Assembly (NCBI RefSeq): GCF_037151175.1
Contig: NZ_JBBCOR010000008.1
Span: 1-64,000 of the forward strand
DNA from: Asaia sp003994335
Lineage (GTDB): Bacteria; Pseudomonadota; Alphaproteobacteria; Acetobacterales; Acetobacteraceae
Length of the DNA stretch: 64,000 bases
Direction of reading: 5' to 3'
The position numbers and the translations under genes were made by a program. Below are positions 24,429 through 32,657 of this stretch, piece after piece. Position 1 is the first letter of the stretch; each line of letters begins with the position of its first letter. The notes beneath the pieces are model-generated. The model was not told the origin of the DNA. It worked only from the letters and a program-made list of their open reading frames with translations, and did no database searches.

Positions 24429-25310
24429 CTATTTCTCGGGCGAAAGCAGACGCATAAGCGTATCGAACTGATCGAGACTGCGATAATCCAGACGCAGCGA
24501 ACCACCCTTGCCGTTGAACTCGATCTTCACCTTGAGACCCAGCCGCGTTGCCAGATCGCGCTCCAGGCGCACGAGCTCGTTGTCTCGCGGCGGCTTGGCC
24601 TCTTCCTGCTCCGTCCTGGGCGTTTGACGGGCCAGGGCTTCCGTCTGACGCACGTTCAGACCACGGGCGATCACGATATCCGCCGCCGCGCAGGGGTCAG
24701 GATGGGCCAGAAGAGCGCGTGCATGACCGGCACTCAGCAGCCCGTCGCGCACTTTCTGGCGCACGGCCTCCGGCAGGTTCAACAGACGCAGGATATTGCC
24801 GATATGCGGGCGCGACTTGCCCACTGCCCCGGCAAGCTCTTCCTGCGTCAGAGCATAATCGGTCAGAAGCCGCTGAAGTCCCTCTGCTTCTTCGATCGCG
24901 TTCAGATCGGCGCGCTGCAAATTCTCGACAAGGGCGGCGGCCATGGCATCGGCGTCATCAAGCATCCGCACATGCACAGGGACTTCATGCAGCCCCGCGC
25001 GTTGCGAGGCGCGCCAGCGCCGCTCGCCTGCGATAATCTGATAGCGCCCCTTCTGCTCCGGATCCGGACGCACAAGGATAGGCTGCAACACCCCCCGACT
25101 GCGGATCGAATCCGCAAGTTCGTTCAGCCGCCCCTCATCCATATCGACACGGGGCTGGAACGGTCCAGGCGCCAGAAGATCGACCCCGAGCAGGGACGGA
25201 TTAGGGGCAGCTTCGTGAGACGGGCCGGGGGTACGCGGCAGTTCAATGGCCTGATCCCCCAGAAGGGCGGCGAGACCACGGCCCAGGCGAGGCGCCGGTT
25301 TCTTGCTCAT
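24429..25310 (-). CDS. parB: Chromosome partitioning protein ParB
   Basis: The 293-residue product has the ParB layout. N-terminal LGRGLAALLGD is followed by the CTPase motif region with GERRWRASQRAG near residue 95, the HTH that reads parS (EELAGAVGKSRPHIGNILRLL, about 158-178), SAGHARALL, and the C-terminal dimerisation end KIEFNGKGGSLRLDY. It loads on parS, slides as a CTP clamp and recruits ParA and SMC. It overlaps parA by 4 bp. Three parS-like sites lie in this window (26.67, 28.95 and 36.60 kb). Confidence 0.96.
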   Translation of the reverse strand: MSKKPAPRLGRGLAALLGDQAIELPRTPGPSHEAAPNPSLLGVDLLAPGPFQPRVDMDEGRLNELADSIRSRGVLQPILVRPDPEQKGRYQIIAGERRWRASQRAGLHEVPVHVRMLDDADAMAAALVENLQRADLNAIEEAEGLQRLLTDYALTQEELAGAVGKSRPHIGNILRLLNLPEAVRQKVRDGLLSAGHARALLAHPDPCAAADIVIARGLNVRQTEALARQTPRTEQEEAKPPRDNELVRLERDLATRLGLKVKIEFNGKGGSLRLDYRSLDQFDTLMRLLSPEK

Positions 25311-26119
25311 GATGAGATCCCTTCCTGATGGGCAATGCCCAGGCGGGCTGCCACTTCCTGCGCGAGAGCCAGATAGGCCTGCGCCCCGCTGCTGCGACGG
25401 TCATACTCGAGAACCGAGTACCCATGGCTCTGCGCCTCGGAAATCTTGATATTGCGTGGGATCAGCGTTTCGAGCACCTGCTCGCCAAAGAAATTGCGCG
25501 CATCTGCCGCAACCAGCTCGGACAGATTGTTGCGTCGGTCATACATGGTCAGGATAATCCCCGCGACATGCAGATCCGCATTGAAGGCGCGACGCACGCG
25601 ATCGACCGTACGGACAATCTGGCTGATCCCCTCGAGCGCGAAGAACTCGCATTGCAGCGGGATCAATACCGCATCTGAAGCAACCAGCGCGTTCAGCGTC
25701 AGCAGACCAAGGCTGGGCGGGCAATCGATCAGGATAACGTCATACCGATCCGAGAGCGCCTCGAGCGTGTCACGGATACGGAATTCGCGCCGGTCGCTGC
25801 CAATCAGTTCGAGTTCCGCCCCGGCCAGATCGGTATTCGCCACGATGATGTCGAGATTCGCCGTCCCGGTCGGGCGCGGCAGTTTCTCTGGCGGGGCCTC
25901 CTGCATCAGGGCGGCATAGCTACCGATCTGACGAGCATTGTAATCGACCCCCAGACCGGTCGACGCATTCCCCTGCGGGTCGATATCGACCAGCAGGACG
26001 CGCTGCGAACTGGCAAGCGCTGCGGCCAGATTGATCGCTGTTGTGGTCTTGCCCACACCCCCCTTCTGGTTGGTGACGGCGAGGATACGGGCCTTCTTGC
26101 CCGTGTCGTTATTCGACAC
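25307..26119 (-). CDS. parA: Chromosome partitioning ATPase ParA
   Basis: A 270-residue Soj-type ATPase. The deviant Walker A NQKGGVGKTTTAINLAAAL is at residue 17, LLVDIDPQGNASTGLG follows, IDCPPSLGLLTLNAL is the Walker B region, and the C-terminal SGAQAYLALAQEV closes the protein. ParA forms a nucleoid-bound gradient that pulls the ParB/parS complex. It overlaps rsmG by 11 bp upstream and parB by 4 bp downstream. Confidence 0.96.
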   Translation of the reverse strand: MSNNDTGKKARILAVTNQKGGVGKTTTAINLAAALASSQRVLLVDIDPQGNASTGLGVDYNARQIGSYAALMQEAPPEKLPRPTGTANLDIIVANTDLAGAELELIGSDRREFRIRDTLEALSDRYDVILIDCPPSLGLLTLNALVASDAVLIPLQCEFFALEGISQIVRTVDRVRRAFNADLHVAGIILTMYDRRNNLSELVAADARNFFGEQVLETLIPRNIKISEAQSHGYSVLEYDRRSSGAQAYLALAQEVAARLGIAHQEGISS

Positions 26120-26690
26120 GTTTGATATCGCTTATCTCGATGATGGCGCCCCCTGAGGCGGCGCGATTGTCCAGAATTCTGTGCTGCATGTGCCAGCACC
26201 GCTCGGCTTCGGTCAACTCGTCGGGCAGATTTTTTCCCTTGAGAAACAGGGCTTTTCCCTCCGGAAGCAGAAAGGGCGTGCTCCATTCCAGCAATTGTGA
26301 AAGCGAGGCCAGAGCACGCGCGGTCACGTAGGCGGCTGGCGGCACCTCGGCCTGCTCGATGCGTTTGGGCACCACCTGCGCCCTCACGCCACAGGCGCGT
26401 GCTGCCTCGCGCAGAAAAGCACATTTGCGCTGATCGGATTCGACCATCACCATCTCGGCATCGCAGGCGATACCAATCATGAGCGCCGGGAATCCGCCGC
26501 CCGACCCGAGATCGATCACCCTCGCTCCCTGAGCGATAAAAGGAACGAGGCGCAGAGAATCCTCGATATGCCGCTCCCAGAGATGGGGCATGTCACGGGG
26601 GCTGACTAGATTAATGCGGGCGTTCCATTTTTCCAGAAGCGCTGCAAAAACCTCCAGCCGTTCTCTTGTTTCACGTGAAACCGCACTCAT
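26109..26690 (-). CDS. rsmG: 16S rRNA (guanine527-N7)-methyltransferase RsmG
   Basis: The 193-residue product begins MSAVSRETRERLEVFAALLEKWNARINLVS. The AdoMet loop VIDLGSGGGFPALMIGI and VESDQRKCAFLREAAR follow, then VTARALASLSQLLEW. RsmG methylates G527 of 16S rRNA, and loss gives low-level streptomycin resistance. It overlaps mnmG by 4 bp and parA by 11 bp. A parS-like site is embedded in its first codons. Confidence 0.95.
   Translation of the reverse strand: MSAVSRETRERLEVFAALLEKWNARINLVSPRDMPHLWERHIEDSLRLVPFIAQGARVIDLGSGGGFPALMIGIACDAEMVMVESDQRKCAFLREAARACGVRAQVVPKRIEQAEVPPAAYVTARALASLSQLLEWSTPFLLPEGKALFLKGKNLPDELTEAERCWHMQHRILDNRAASGGAIIEISDIKRVE
26667..26682. promoter_or_regulatory. 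parS-like site (15 of 16)
   Basis: TGTTTCACGTGAAACC matches the ParB-binding consensus TGTTTCACGTGAAACA at all positions but the last. It lies inside the 5' end of rsmG, 0.55 kb upstream of parA. Confidence 0.85.
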
Positions 26691-28561
26691 GCCGCAGCCC
26701 TCACATGCGCCAGCAAGGCAATCATGGCGGCAGGCGTCACACCCGGGACGCGCTGAGCTGCTGCGAAATTCTCAGGCCTTGCGAGAGACAGGCGTTCTTT
26801 CATCTCGCTGCTCAGCCCCCCAATCCGCGCGTAGTCAAGGTCGGCAGGAAGGGCAATCTGCGCCTCATTGGCCAACTGCCTGATCTCGCGCTCCTGACGC
26901 TGAAGATAACCGCCATAGCGCGCCTCTGTCTCGACATGGCGACGAATACGCAATGGCAGCGCGCCAAACCAAGGTGCCAGTCTAAACGCCGCTGACTCAT
27001 CGGCCTGACCAGCCAGCACATCCAGAAGCGAGCGACGTCGCCCGTCCTGCGATACCGTGATACCCTGCGCCGCCAGATCCTGAGGTGCGTGAAGTGCCTC
27101 GCGTGCCTGATCCATGGCGCGCTCGATCGCCGCCTGATCCTGATCGAGTTTTGCCGCACGCTCGGCGCCAACGCAGCCCATCGCCACACCAATCCCCGTG
27201 AGACGCAAATCGGCATTATCGGCCCGCAGGCTTAGGCGATACTCGGCGCGCGAGGTAAACATGCGGTAAGGCTCGGAAACACCCTGCAAGGTCAGGTCAT
27301 CCAGCATCACGCCGAGATAGGCCTGATCGCGCCCAAGCACGAGCGGCGCGCTCCCCGCTGTAAAACGCGCGGCATTCAACCCTGCCAGCAAGCCTTGGGC
27401 GCCTGCCTCCTCATAACCGGTGGTACCGTTGATCTGACCGGCCAGATACAACCCGGCCAGCGCATTCAGCGCCAGGCTCGGCGACAGTTCACGTGGATCG
27501 ACATAGTCATATTCGACCGCATAACCCGGCGTCACGATCCGCGCTTTCTCGAGCCCCGGAATCGAGGCGATCATCATCGCCTGGATGTCGGCAGGAAGGC
27601 TCGTCGAGATGCCGTTCGGATAGACCAGATCACCGCCGGGATTACCCAGCAGACCCTCGGGCTCGAGGAAGATCTGATGCCCTTCCTTCTCGCCGAAACG
27701 CACGATCTTGTCCTCGATCGACGGGCAATAGCGCGGTCCTTTCCCGGCAATCGCGCCGCCATAAAGCGCAGAGAGCGCCAGATTGTCGCGGATGATCCGA
27801 TGCGTCTCTGGCGTCGTGCTCGTGATGCGGCACGAGATCTGCTCGGTGGTGATGCGCTGCGTGAGGCGACTGAACGGCTCGGGCAGCGCATCACCCTTGT
27901 CCTCTGCCAGCGACTCCCAGTCTATGCTCTCACGCGCCAATCGGGCTGGTGTCCCCGTCTTGAGACGCCCCATACGCAGCCCGAGCGCTTCCAGACGCGC
28001 ACCCAGAAGCGCTGCCGGTCGCTCACCGATACGCCCGGCCTGTTCCTGTCTGTGCCCGATATGGATCACGCCCCGCAGGAACGTCCCGCTGGTGACGACC
28101 ACGGCCCCACAATGAATGACACGCCCATCGGCACACACCACGCCAGTGACGCGCTTGTCTTCAACCACGAGATCGGCCACCTCACCCGCCTCGATGGCAA
28201 GGTTCGGCGTTTCGGCCAGAAGCGCCTGAATGGCATTGCGGTAAAGATATCGATCTGCCTGGGCCCGAGGCCCATGGACCGCCGGACCTTTCGAGCGATT
28301 CAAGAGCTTGAAGTGAATCCCGGCACGATCGGCGGCGCGCCCCATCAGTCCATCGAGCGCGTCGATTTCACGCACCAGATGTCCCTTGCCTATGCCTCCG
28401 ATGGCCGGGTTGCACGACATGGCCCCGATCATTTCCGGCTTCTGGGTCAGCAGGAGTGTCCGCGCGCCAAAACGTGCCGAGGCAGCTGCCGCCTCGCTTC
28501 CCGCATGCCCCCCACCGATGACGACAACATCAAACTCGCTCACACGCGCCTCATTTTCCAA
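26687..28561 (-). CDS. mnmG: tRNA uridine-5-carboxymethylaminomethyl modification enzyme MnmG (GidA)
   Basis: A 624-residue FAD protein. DVVVIGGGHAGSEAAAASARFG is the FAD-binding motif; MSCNPAIGGIGKGHLVREIDALDG, PRYCPSIEDKIVRF, and the C-terminal KERLSLARPENFAAAQRVPGVTPAA are hallmarks. With MnmE it places cmnm5 on U34 of several tRNAs. It overlaps mnmE by 11 bp and rsmG by 4 bp in the compact mnmE-mnmG-rsmG-parA-parB operon. Confidence 0.97.
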   Translation of the reverse strand: MENEARVSEFDVVVIGGGHAGSEAAAASARFGARTLLLTQKPEMIGAMSCNPAIGGIGKGHLVREIDALDGLMGRAADRAGIHFKLLNRSKGPAVHGPRAQADRYLYRNAIQALLAETPNLAIEAGEVADLVVEDKRVTGVVCADGRVIHCGAVVVTSGTFLRGVIHIGHRQEQAGRIGERPAALLGARLEALGLRMGRLKTGTPARLARESIDWESLAEDKGDALPEPFSRLTQRITTEQISCRITSTTPETHRIIRDNLALSALYGGAIAGKGPRYCPSIEDKIVRFGEKEGHQIFLEPEGLLGNPGGDLVYPNGISTSLPADIQAMMIASIPGLEKARIVTPGYAVEYDYVDPRELSPSLALNALAGLYLAGQINGTTGYEEAGAQGLLAGLNAARFTAGSAPLVLGRDQAYLGVMLDDLTLQGVSEPYRMFTSRAEYRLSLRADNADLRLTGIGVAMGCVGAERAAKLDQDQAAIERAMDQAREALHAPQDLAAQGITVSQDGRRRSLLDVLAGQADESAAFRLAPWFGALPLRIRRHVETEARYGGYLQRQEREIRQLANEAQIALPADLDYARIGGLSSEMKERLSLARPENFAAAQRVPGVTPAAMIALLAHVRAAA

Positions 28562-29855
28562 TACAGAATTGTCCGAATATCACATCCAGCAAGGACTCGA
28601 CATCAACTTGTCCCGTCAGGCGGCCCAGCGCCCGCATGGCCAGACGCAGCGCTTCTCCCCGTACTTCCGGCCAGGATGCCTGACGCGCCTGGTCGAGATG
28701 AAACAGGGCCTCCTCGATACCTGCGCGATGGCGCGCGCGCGTAAGCGGCGCCCCCACGCCGGAGACGAGGGTCTTGATGCGCGCAGCCAGGGCCGCCTCG
28801 AAGGCGGGCATCCCCTCGCCCGTCTTAACGCTGAGCCCCAGCGTACCCTCCGGCGCCGGGCTCACATCGGTCTTGTTGCCGATCAATAAAGCGTCCGCTC
28901 TGAGAGGGGCTTCGCCCTCTCCCGCCATGACATGCACGACGAGGTCGGCATGTTCCACGTGAAACATCGCACGCTTGATGCCTTCGGCCTCGATCTCATC
29001 CTCAGTCTCCCGCAGCCCCGCCGTATCGACCAGACGCAGGCGCACCCCGTGAAACAGCCAGTCGATGGCGATTACGTCACGCGTGGTCCCGGCGCGATGC
29101 GTGACGATCGCCGCGTCATACCCCGCGAGATGGTTCAGCAGGCTCGACTTGCCCACATTGGGCGCGCCCGCAATCACCACCGTCAGGCCTCGACGCACAA
29201 TCTCACCCCGCTTGTCAGACAGATGTGCCTGCAAGGCATCGCGCAATGCATCGAGCCGACGCGTCAGGGCTTGCTCGACCTCTTCCGGCAGATCTTCATC
29301 CGGAAAATCGATCAGCGCTTCCTGATGGGCGAGCAAGGTCTTGAGCGTTTCACTCCATCCCTCATAAACGCGGCTCAACGCGCCATCCGCCTGCGCCAGC
29401 GCCTGTTGACGCTGGCTGTCACTCTCGGCCTCTACCAGATCGGCAATCGCCTCAGCCTGAAGCAGGTCGAGCCTCCCGGCCTGAACCGCTCGCCGCGTGA
29501 ACTCACCTGCCTCGGCCGGTCGCGCCCCCAGCGCGGTCAGCGCCAGCGCCACACGATCGATCACGGCCGGACCCGCATGAAGATGCAACTCGAACCCATC
29601 CTCCCCGGTATAGGAGCGCGGTCCAGGCAGCCAAAGCACCATTGCATCGTCCAGATGCTCACCCTCGTGATGCAGGGCGCGAAGCCCCGCATGACGCGGT
29701 TGTGGCACCCGTCCACCGCACAGGGCTGCAAGCACCTCTTGAGCGCCGGGGCCACTTGCGCGCATGATGGCGATCGCCGCCCGCCCGGCACCCGTCGCCA
29801 GAGCGAAGATTACCTCACCCTTGCGTCCCGCCCGGCTTTCCGTCGCGTCAACCAT
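28551..29855 (-). CDS. mnmE: tRNA modification GTPase MnmE (TrmE)
   Basis: The 434-residue product has an N-terminal folate-binding domain (YTGEDGFELHLHAG and EAGEFTRRAVQAGRLDLLQAEAIADLV), a GTPase domain with GAPNVGKSSLL and AGTTRDVI, DTAGLRE, and the C-terminal CIGK with the essential Cys. It works with MnmG. AAGGAA lies 7 nt before the ATG. The divergent ogt ATG is only 13 bp away, so the operon promoter must lie within ogt. A perfect parS core is inside the gene. Confidence 0.97.
   Translation of the reverse strand: MVDATESRAGRKGEVIFALATGAGRAAIAIMRASGPGAQEVLAALCGGRVPQPRHAGLRALHHEGEHLDDAMVLWLPGPRSYTGEDGFELHLHAGPAVIDRVALALTALGARPAEAGEFTRRAVQAGRLDLLQAEAIADLVEAESDSQRQQALAQADGALSRVYEGWSETLKTLLAHQEALIDFPDEDLPEEVEQALTRRLDALRDALQAHLSDKRGEIVRRGLTVVIAGAPNVGKSSLLNHLAGYDAAIVTHRAGTTRDVIAIDWLFHGVRLRLVDTAGLRETEDEIEAEGIKRAMFHVEHADLVVHVMAGEGEAPLRADALLIGNKTDVSPAPEGTLGLSVKTGEGMPAFEAALAARIKTLVSGVGAPLTRARHRAGIEEALFHLDQARQASWPEVRGEALRLAMRALGRLTGQVDVESLLDVIFGQFCIGK
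28951..28966. promoter_or_regulatory. parS site
   Basis: TGTTCCACGTGAAACA differs from the TGTTTCACGTGAAACA consensus at one position that naturally varies (TGTTNCACGTGAAACA). It sits inside mnmE, 2.8 kb upstream of parA. Confidence 0.88.
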
Positions 29856-29868
29856 GTGAATTCCTTCT

Positions 29869-30318
29869 ATGCCCCAGCTCTCTTTTCATTCTCCCCTCGG
29901 CCCCCTGACCCTTAGTGAAGACGAGGGCGCTATTGTTGCCCTCGACTGGGGATGGGGCCGCGATCAGGAAAAGACGCCCCTTCTTACTCGCGCCCACACG
30001 ATGCTGGAACGCTATTTCGACGGCGAAGCGGAAAGTTTCGATCTGCCCCTCGCCCCTTGGGGCACCCCCTATCGCAAGACCGTCTGGGCCGCCCTGCGCG
30101 ATGTGCCCTACGGCCAGACAATCAGCTATGCCGACCTCGCTGCCAAGGCCGGAGGCTCGGCCCGCTCCATTGGGGGCGCCATGGCCCACAACCCCATCCC
30201 CATCCTGATCCCCTGCCACCGCGTTCTCGGCAAGACCCATCTGGGCGGCTATTCAGGCGAAGGCGGCCTGGACGACAAGCGCTATCTCCTGAAACTGGAA
30301 GGCGTCACGCTCTCATAA
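29869..30318 (+). CDS. ogt: Methylated-DNA--protein-cysteine S-methyltransferase
   Basis: A 149-residue suicide repair enzyme. The helix-turn-helix YRKTVWAALRDVPYGQTISYADLAA, GGSARSIGGAMAHNPIPILIPCHRV with the acceptor Cys in PCHRV, and LGGYSGEGGLDDKRYLL are canonical. It removes alkyl groups from O6-guanine. The length suits a minimal Ogt/AGT. The start lacks a clear ribosome-binding site, and only 13 bp separate it from the mnmE start on the other strand. Confidence 0.92.
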   Translation: MPQLSFHSPLGPLTLSEDEGAIVALDWGWGRDQEKTPLLTRAHTMLERYFDGEAESFDLPLAPWGTPYRKTVWAALRDVPYGQTISYADLAAKAGGSARSIGGAMAHNPIPILIPCHRVLGKTHLGGYSGEGGLDDKRYLLKLEGVTLS

Positions 30319-30332
30319 ACCGGAGAGGTTCT

Positions 30333-30500
30333 GCGGGGCGGAGCCCCATGAAGGGAGGTTCTTGCAGCTGGAAACCTCCGCGGGGCGCTGCCCCGCTCCC
30401 CGGAAAGGGGCGCGCCCCTTTCATCCCGGTTCATCCCGGTTTAGTCAAACAGGTTTCCAAAGGACGACCGTCCTTTGGCGGGGTATGGGGCGGAGCCCCA
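30333..30500. repeat. Composite GC-rich palindromic repeat block
   Basis: The block starts with GCGGGGCGGAGCCCC and contains CGGGGCGCTGCCCCG and GGAAAGGGGCGCGCCCCTTTC. After a CATCCCGGTT centre it continues with CCAAAGGACGACCGTCCTTTGG and ends with GGGGCGGAGCCCC. The words and order match the blocks at 10655, 40909 and 56705. It fills the gap between the end of ogt and the rho terminator. Confidence 0.85.
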
Positions 30501-30532
30501 TGATGACGACCTCCATCATCGAGATCGGCCCA

Positions 30533-30573
30533 TAAAAAAAACCGCCGGAAGCGTGGGCCTCCGGCGGTTTTTC
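30533..30573 (-). terminator. Rho-independent terminator after rho
   Basis: ACCGCCGGA and TCCGGCGGT pair around a short loop; on the minus strand the stem is followed by eight T (AAAAAAAA on plus, 30533-30541). It lies 18 bp past the rho stop codon. Confidence 0.88.
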
Positions 30574-30590
30574 ATGATCCGGAAAGCGGA

Positions 30591-31886
30591 TCAGTTGTTC
30601 ATGGCGTCGAAGAAGTCCTGGTTCGTCTTGCTGTATTTCAACTTGTCGAGCAGGAAGTCCATCGCGTCCATCGTGCCCATGGGCGAGAGGATGCGACGCA
30701 GCACCCACATCTTCGAGAGCGAAGCACGATCCACGAGGAGCTCTTCCTTACGCGTACCCGACTTGGTGATGTCGATGGCGGGGAAGGTACGCTTGTCAGC
30801 CAGCTTGCGATCGAGGATGAGTTCGGAGTTACCCGTGCCCTTGAACTCTTCGAAGATCACCTCGTCCATACGGCTGCCCGTGTCGATGAGCGCGGTGGCG
30901 ATGATGGTGAGCGAACCGCCCTCCTCAATGTTACGTGCCGCGCCGAAGAAGCGCTTGGGGCGCTGCAGGGCATTGGCATCCACACCGCCGGTCAGCACCT
31001 TGCCCGACGACGGGACAACAGTGTTGTAAGCGCGCGCCAGACGGGTGATCGAGTCGAGCAGGATCACGACGTCACGCTTGTGCTCGACCAGCCGCTTGGC
31101 CTTTTCGAGCACCATTTCAGTTACCTGCACGTGGCGGGTCGCGGGCTCATCGAAGGTGGAGGACACGACCTCGCCGCGTACCGAGCGGGCCATGTCCGTC
31201 ACTTCCTCGGGGCGCTCATCGATCAGAAGAACGATCAGGAACACATCGGGATGGTTGGCGGAGATGGACGAAGCGATACTTTGCAGCATCACGGTCTTAC
31301 CGGTGCGCGGCGGGGCCACGATCAGGGCGCGCTGGCCCATGCCGATAGGGGCCACGAGATCGATCACGCGCGGTGTATAATCGCGCTGATCCTTCTTGCC
31401 CTTGCCGGTTGGCTGAGGCTCCGGTGCACCCACCTGCTCGACTTCCATACGCAGGCGACGCTCGGGATAGAGCGGCGTCAGATTGTCGAAGTTGATGCGC
31501 TGACGAACCGAGTCCGGTTCTTCGAAGTTGATCGAGTTGACCTTGAGCAGCGAGAAGTAGCGCTCGCCATCGCGCGGGGCGCGAATCTGACCCTCAACCG
31601 TGTCACCTGGGCGCAGCCCGAAACGACGCACCTGAGCGGGGGAGATATAGATATCGTCAGGGCCAGGGAGGTAATTGGCTTCAGGCGAACGAAGAAAGCC
31701 GAAGCCGTCTGGCAGGATCTCCAGAGTGCCTTCGCCGTAAATGGCCTGCTCATTATCCGCCAGGGTCTTGAGAATGGCGAACATGATGTCCTGCTTGCGC
31801 ATCGACGATGCGTTTTCGATCTGCAGTTCTTCAGCATAGGCCAGCAGATCGGCAGGGGTTTTTTTCTTGAGTTCAGCAAGATGCAT
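30591..31886 (-). CDS. rho: Transcription termination factor Rho
   Basis: A 431-residue hexameric helicase. The N-terminal Rho domain (MHLAELKKKTPADLLAYAEEL), the RNA-binding cold-shock-like fold (LEILPDGFGFLRSPEANYL), and P-loop APPRTGKTVML, then LLIDERPEEVTDM and SITRLARAYNTV are present. Rho ends unneeded transcripts. In alphaproteobacteria rho commonly lies next to mnmE near the origin, as here. Its long leader carries a strong hairpin (32031-32067), compatible with autoregulation. Confidence 0.97.
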   Translation of the reverse strand: MHLAELKKKTPADLLAYAEELQIENASSMRKQDIMFAILKTLADNEQAIYGEGTLEILPDGFGFLRSPEANYLPGPDDIYISPAQVRRFGLRPGDTVEGQIRAPRDGERYFSLLKVNSINFEEPDSVRQRINFDNLTPLYPERRLRMEVEQVGAPEPQPTGKGKKDQRDYTPRVIDLVAPIGMGQRALIVAPPRTGKTVMLQSIASSISANHPDVFLIVLLIDERPEEVTDMARSVRGEVVSSTFDEPATRHVQVTEMVLEKAKRLVEHKRDVVILLDSITRLARAYNTVVPSSGKVLTGGVDANALQRPKRFFGAARNIEEGGSLTIIATALIDTGSRMDEVIFEEFKGTGNSELILDRKLADKRTFPAIDITKSGTRKEELLVDRASLSKMWVLRRILSPMGTMDAMDFLLDKLKYSKTNQDFFDAMNN

Positions 31887-32030
31887 GAAAAGCGCCTTAG
31901 ATGGGCTATAGTCTACTGCCGGGGAGACGGAAGCCGTATCCGTGACAGATGATCGGTCGCGAAAGAATGCCCCGTCAGATGGGCCGCAGAACGGGCCCGA
32001 CGATGAGCGAAGACGAAAGGTCTTGAGAAA

Positions 32031-32067
32031 GGCCGCAGCGTACGGAAAACGTACGGCTCTTGCGGCC
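32031..32067 (-). promoter_or_regulatory. Hairpin in the rho leader (possible attenuator)
   Basis: GGCCGCA (32031-32037) pairs with TGCGGCC (32061-32067), with an inner GTAC/GTAC pairing. On the minus strand the stem is followed by TTTCTC. It lies about 145 bp upstream of the rho ATG, just downstream of a promoter-like sequence, so it would be in the 5' leader of rho mRNA. Confidence 0.5.
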
Positions 32068-32069
32068 CA

Positions 32070-32098
32070 ATCTAATGAGAAATAACGGTTTCTGTCAA
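32070..32098 (-). promoter_or_regulatory. rho: Probable promoter of rho
   Basis: On the minus strand TTGACA (32093-32098) is followed after 17 bases by TTAGAT (32070-32075). The -35 box is perfect and the -10 box weak. It is positioned to start a rho transcript with a leader of about 180 nt. Confidence 0.5.
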
Positions 32099-32129
32099 TA
32101 GTCCCGATCTATACCGCGGCAAGGCCCTC

Positions 32130-32657
32130 TCAACCGCGCCAGGGCTTCATCATATATTGCCCTGTAGTCGCGCCCGTTTCGGCCAAACCCGGGATCAGGA
32201 ACAGCAGCGGCGATGCTGGCACATGCTCGGCATAGGCACCGGAAATCAGATTGGGCGCACACTGCCCCTCCAGCCGGAGCGGCGTTGGGAGGGCAATATC
32301 GATCTGGCAGGAAACCGGCCCTGGCCCCTGCGGCGCCTGGGTCAGCTTGCCAGAAAGCGGTGCAGCCTGAAGGGGGCGGTTATCGGCATCGAGCGCGATG
32401 AACTCCCCCCTGAGCGTCGCGCCTTCCAGATGATAGCCAATCAGCACGCGGGTGGGCTGCCTGCCTGCATAGCCCGGAGCCTGACGAAATCCGAGCGGAA
32501 AGGCGCTGCCCCCCTCGTAACGGAGCGGCTCCCTAGCGAGGCGATCCAGCACGGCCTGCGCCTGTTGCGTATCAGGCTGGGACGCAGGACGCGCCAGAGC
32601 CTGAGAAGCGACGCAGGTAAAGGAGAGAAGGGAGAGAGAAAGAACGAGCCGGTTCAC
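32130..32657 (-). CDS. Exported protein of unknown function
   Basis: A 175-residue protein starting at a GTG (VNRLVLSLSLL) that overlaps the corA stop (GTGA). A signal peptide ends near ALA (residue 22). The mature part includes AVLDRLAREPLRYEGGSAFPLGFRQAPGYAG and a single Cys pair (VSCQIDIALP, EGQCAPN) that may form a disulfide. I do not recognise a family. The longer frame to 32759 is inside corA and ignored. Confidence 0.72.
   Translation of the reverse strand: MNRLVLSLSLLSFTCVASQALARPASQPDTQQAQAVLDRLAREPLRYEGGSAFPLGFRQAPGYAGRQPTRVLIGYHLEGATLRGEFIALDADNRPLQAAPLSGKLTQAPQGPGPVSCQIDIALPTPLRLEGQCAPNLISGAYAEHVPASPLLFLIPGLAETGATTGQYMMKPWRG

Noticed and set aside
27395..28744. 449-residue open frame on the plus strand
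   Set aside because: It lies opposite mnmG and the end of mnmE and has no recognisable protein features.
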